Part shown: piece by piece, positions 18,309-20,152 of the stretch
Position numbering within the stretch: position 1 is the first letter of the stretch
Layout: each line of letters opens with the position of its first letter
Source: a virus
DNA: 20,152 nucleotides
Reading direction: 5' to 3' (one strand)
Virus record (IMG/VR): IMGVR_UViG_3300017765_000100
Span: 1 to 20,152 of that record
The notes under the pieces: model-generated
What the model was told of the DNA's origin: nothing
What the model saw: the letters and a program-made list of their open reading frames with translations, nothing else
Database searches by the model: none
Translations under genes and position numbers: made by a program

Positions 18309-18322
18309 AGGACAATTGTCCT
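18309..18322. promoter_or_regulatory. 14-bp perfect palindrome before the tube gene
   Basis: AGGACAATTGTCCT is perfectly self-complementary and sits in the only sizeable gap of this part of the operon (18289-18339), 20 bases before the ATG of the tube gene. It could be a dimeric repressor or activator site, or in RNA a 5-bp hairpin with an AATT loop. No T-run follows, so it is not a typical intrinsic terminator. A regulatory role is inferred from position only. Confidence 0.4.
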
Positions 18323-18339
18323 TAAGCACTATGTATGAT

Positions 18340-18624
18340 TCACTCTTCTTCAGCGGTCTCATCAGCAATTTCAGCTGCGTCACCCGTTATACCGCCCATA
18401 TTACGTGCACCAATCTGAGTGTTGATTTCCTGTAAATCTCTCAATAGAACGGTTCTGGCGTTATTTATGTCGTTGTAAAACTTCTCGAAAGACCGAAGAA
18501 AAATCATCCGGTCAGCTGACCTGACCTCCGATTGCCTGAACATCCCAAGCAGCTCCTCAGCTGTGACTTCTCTGGTTTCTTCGACATTTTCTTTAGCTGG
18601 AACGGCATCTTTCTTCTTCGACAT
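18340..18624 (-). CDS. Small acidic helical protein of unknown function
   Basis: A 94-aa protein with a lysine-rich start (MSKKKDAVPAKENVEE), a central charged helical region (about 20-72, including DRMIFLRSFEKFYNDINNAR) that could form a coiled coil, and an acidic end (EIADETAEEE). I do not recognise the family. Its place between the fibre chaperone and the tube gene suggests a virion accessory or assembly factor. ATG at 18624 follows a modest AGGATGG; 49 bases separate it from the upstream gene. No signal peptide or membrane segment. Confidence 0.75.
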   Translation of the reverse strand: MSKKKDAVPAKENVEETREVTAEELLGMFRQSEVRSADRMIFLRSFEKFYNDINNARTVLLRDLQEINTQIGARNMGGITGDAAEIADETAEEE

Positions 18625-18673
18625 TGGGCCATCCTGAGCATATTTGGTTCATAAAGTTGTCAGTCATGACAGC

Positions 18674-18961
18674 CTATGGGAACATGATTCCACGAGGATG
18701 TGACTCGAACCACTGTGGCTGTGATGGTTGATGCTTTGCGTATGAATTAGGGGGCACATCGCCGTATATCTCTTGTAATGTCTCTGGCCAGTCGAGCAAT
18801 GCCTGCCTGTAGTCTGCGAGCTCTTGTTGTTGTTCTGCGGTTAGACTGTTCCAAAGCATAGGTTTCGATTGATAGTAGTCTACATATGTCGTTAACATAT
18901 AGTCTCTTGACGATCTCACACAACCCATTGCATATTCCATAGTCACTTCTTCTATTGCCAT
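18674..18961 (-). CDS. Tail fibre assembly chaperone-like protein
   Basis: A 95-aa protein. Residues 16-60 resemble the Phage_tail_APC family of tail assembly chaperones: RSSRDYMLTTYVDYYQ, then LTAEQQQELADYRQALLDWP. The family pattern is R-x-x-R-D-x-L-L, a short aromatic linker, and a (W/D)-x-x-Y-R-Q-A-L-x-D helix ahead of a WP/IP. Proteins of this kind usually help fold or attach the neighbouring fibre, and here the gene directly follows a fibre gene. ATG at 18961 has a near-perfect ribosome-binding site overlapping the fibre stop. Assignment is by motif recognition and context. Confidence 0.78.
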   Translation of the reverse strand: MAIEEVTMEYAMGCVRSSRDYMLTTYVDYYQSKPMLWNSLTAEQQQELADYRQALLDWPETLQEIYGDVPPNSYAKHQPSQPQWFESHPRGIMFP

Positions 18962-18964
18962 CTA

Positions 18965-18972
18965 ATCACCTC
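18965..18972 (-). promoter_or_regulatory. Strong ribosome-binding site of the fibre chaperone
   Basis: GAGGTGAT, complementary to the conserved ATCACCTC at the 3' end of 16S rRNA, lies 3 bases before ATG 18961 and overlaps the TGA of the fibre gene. It shows that the host uses Shine-Dalgarno initiation and supports the chosen start. Confidence 0.7.
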
Positions 18973-20152
18973 ATGTCTCCCTGAATGTTATTGCAGCTCT
19001 AACAGGGCCAACCTGTGTATTAGTGTATCCTGACAATCCAGTTGCTCTCAAGTTAAATGTGTCTCCTGCTGAGTATGTAGTGCCATTCCCACTGAAGGAT
19101 GTGAATGACCTTGAGAATGGTAGCTGGTTTGACCCAGATGCATTGTATGTGAATGTAGTAGTTGATGCAGACCTGTTCTTGAATACCGTAATTGTTTGAT
19201 TGGAAGAGTTGGTCTCAAGTCCGTTATTCCCAAAGGATAGATGTATGCTGACTAACTCACAATCTTTTGGTATAGGGAAACCAATATCAGAGCCTGAAGA
19301 ACTCTGAGTTGTGTTTCGTTCTGCGTCACCATAGCCCAAGAAGAATCCATTTGCATTTCCTGCTCCTGCCGTAGATGTAACGTAAAAATCTCCTTCGGCA
19401 GCATTTATGACAAACTCCCTATCAGCAGGAGTAGATAACTTCCTGATGCTGATTTGCGATTGGTTAACCTCAGTTGATATGTTTGTATTGTTCTGTGCAT
19501 CTATTCTTATTCTAATGTAATCGTTAGCAGTATGCTGATAGATGAAAGAGGCAGAAAGACCTGAACCACCGGAAGCCTCTCTTGTGTAGACCTGTGACCT
19601 TGACTGTGTGATAGTTGTGAGGTTAGAAGAAAAGGAATCGTTGCTCGCAGTCTGGGCAAAAGCGAATATCCTTGTCCTATCAGAGAGGGTGCTTCCATCA
19701 TCATTAATGGGAAGGCTGTAAGAAACCTCATAGTATCCAGCATCAGCAATACGAATATGACCATCAGCACCTTTAGATGCATTGCCTGAAGGGTCTAATA
19801 CCTCAGTATCGAATGGTATGGTTCGCTCTGTTTGATTTACATCGGTGAATCCACTGTCCATATACACAACAGGCTTCGATCCATCACTCTCTGCACTGCT
19901 TCCACCTGCAAGCGATGAACCGTCTGTAATCTGAACGTCATTGCCAGCGTCGTTTGTGAAGTATAGATTGTTGGGGCTATCGCTCTTGACCCACAACTGA
20001 CCATATGCCGCTGTATCTGCATTGGCACTCGCCTGTTCCTTCAGGCTCATCGTGCCTTCAACTGTTAATTTCTGATTGGGAGACGTAGTGCCTATTCCGA
20101 CATTACCACTAGGAAAACTAACAAAGTTAGATGATGAGTTATTTCTTATTTC
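18971..20152 (-). CDS. Tail (or head) fibre protein, 5' end beyond window
   Basis: The frame is open to the right edge (393 codons visible), so the apparent ATG at 20050 is internal. Just upstream of it lies SGNVGIGTTSPNQKLTVEGT, the signature of many phage fibre and adhesin proteins, followed by the marine-type QLWVKSDSPNNLYFTNDAGN. Visible residues about 95-240 form a C1q/TNF-like beta-sandwich: a DGHIRIADAGYYEVSYSL strand pair and a late NDYIRIRIDAQ plus SQISIRKL. A second beta domain (about 250-393) ends with VGPVRAAITFRET. Such trimeric beta-sandwich heads bind host surface structures. A dedicated chaperone gene follows. Position ahead of the tube gene leaves open whether it decorates the head, neck or tail. 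Confidence 0.88.
   Translation of the reverse strand, partial: EIRNNSSSNFVSFPSGNVGIGTTSPNQKLTVEGTMSLKEQASANADTAAYGQLWVKSDSPNNLYFTNDAGNDVQITDGSSLAGGSSAESDGSKPVVYMDSGFTDVNQTERTIPFDTEVLDPSGNASKGADGHIRIADAGYYEVSYSLPINDDGSTLSDRTRIFAFAQTASNDSFSSNLTTITQSRSQVYTREASGGSGLSASFIYQHTANDYIRIRIDAQNNTNISTEVNQSQISIRKLSTPADREFVINAAEGDFYVTSTAGAGNANGFFLGYGDAERNTTQSSSGSDIGFPIPKDCELVSIHLSFGNNGLETNSSNQTITVFKNRSASTTTFTYNASGSNQLPFSRSFTSFSGNGTTYSAGDTFNLRATGLSGYTNTQVGPVRAAITFRET

Noticed and set aside
18625-18668. 24-codon ORF from ATG at about 18668 between the two small genes
   Set aside because: It mostly overlaps the start of the 94-aa gene in another frame and has no ribosome-binding site or recognisable features.

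Overview
This window looks like the tail and host-recognition module of a tailed double-stranded DNA virus (Caudoviricetes), probably from a marine or metagenomic genome. Every gene I can support is on the minus strand, so the transcriptional order runs from high to low coordinates. Genes abut or overlap and no non-coding gap exceeds about 51 bases. I see no RNA genes, CRISPR array, insertion sequence or attachment site. Evidence for the virus: a tape-measure protein with the typical C-terminal motif, a tail-tube-like protein, a tail assembly chaperone pair joined by a -1 frameshift signal, and a fibre with the GNVGIGTTSP motif seen widely in marine phage fibres. Arginine is mostly AGA/AGG and isoleucine is often ATA, and one gene (95 aa, at 18674) has a near-complete GAGGTGAT ribosome-binding site. 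This codon bias is common in archaeal viruses (for example those of marine Euryarchaeota), but the host stays an inference because no host-specific gene is in view.

Layout in transcription order. (1) 20152-18971: 3' part of a tail or head fibre. (2) 18961-18674: small chaperone resembling Phage_tail_APC. (3) 18624-18340: small acidic helical protein of unknown role. (4) 51-base gap holding a 14-bp perfect palindrome. (5) 18288-16093: large (731 aa) putative major tail tube protein. (6) 16054-15671: 127-aa protein with a SAP-like motif. (7) 15678-14954: tail assembly chaperones G (116 aa) and G-T (about 241 aa), the second made by -1 frameshifting at AAACCCTTTGGGA followed by a 9-bp stem. (8) 14976-13336: short, very hydrophobic tape-measure protein. 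(9) 13339-12053: 428-aa distal-tail or baseplate protein. (10) 12049-5480: 2189-aa protein with LamG-like domains at both ends. (11) 5480 to beyond base 1: a giant protein with 1826 codons visible and no stop, ending here in glycine-rich GSGF and GSGY repeats.

How they fit together: the tube protein polymerises around the tape measure, which the G/G-T chaperones keep soluble. The 428-aa protein probably starts the tail tip. The two giant proteins would form the tip and adhesin apparatus, carrying beta-sandwich carbohydrate-binding-like domains. The fibre and its dedicated chaperone sit unusually upstream of the tube gene. The strongest single observation is the frameshift signal: four homotriplets in a row give three overlapping canonical slippery heptamers, one codon before the G stop and with a stem at the right distance.
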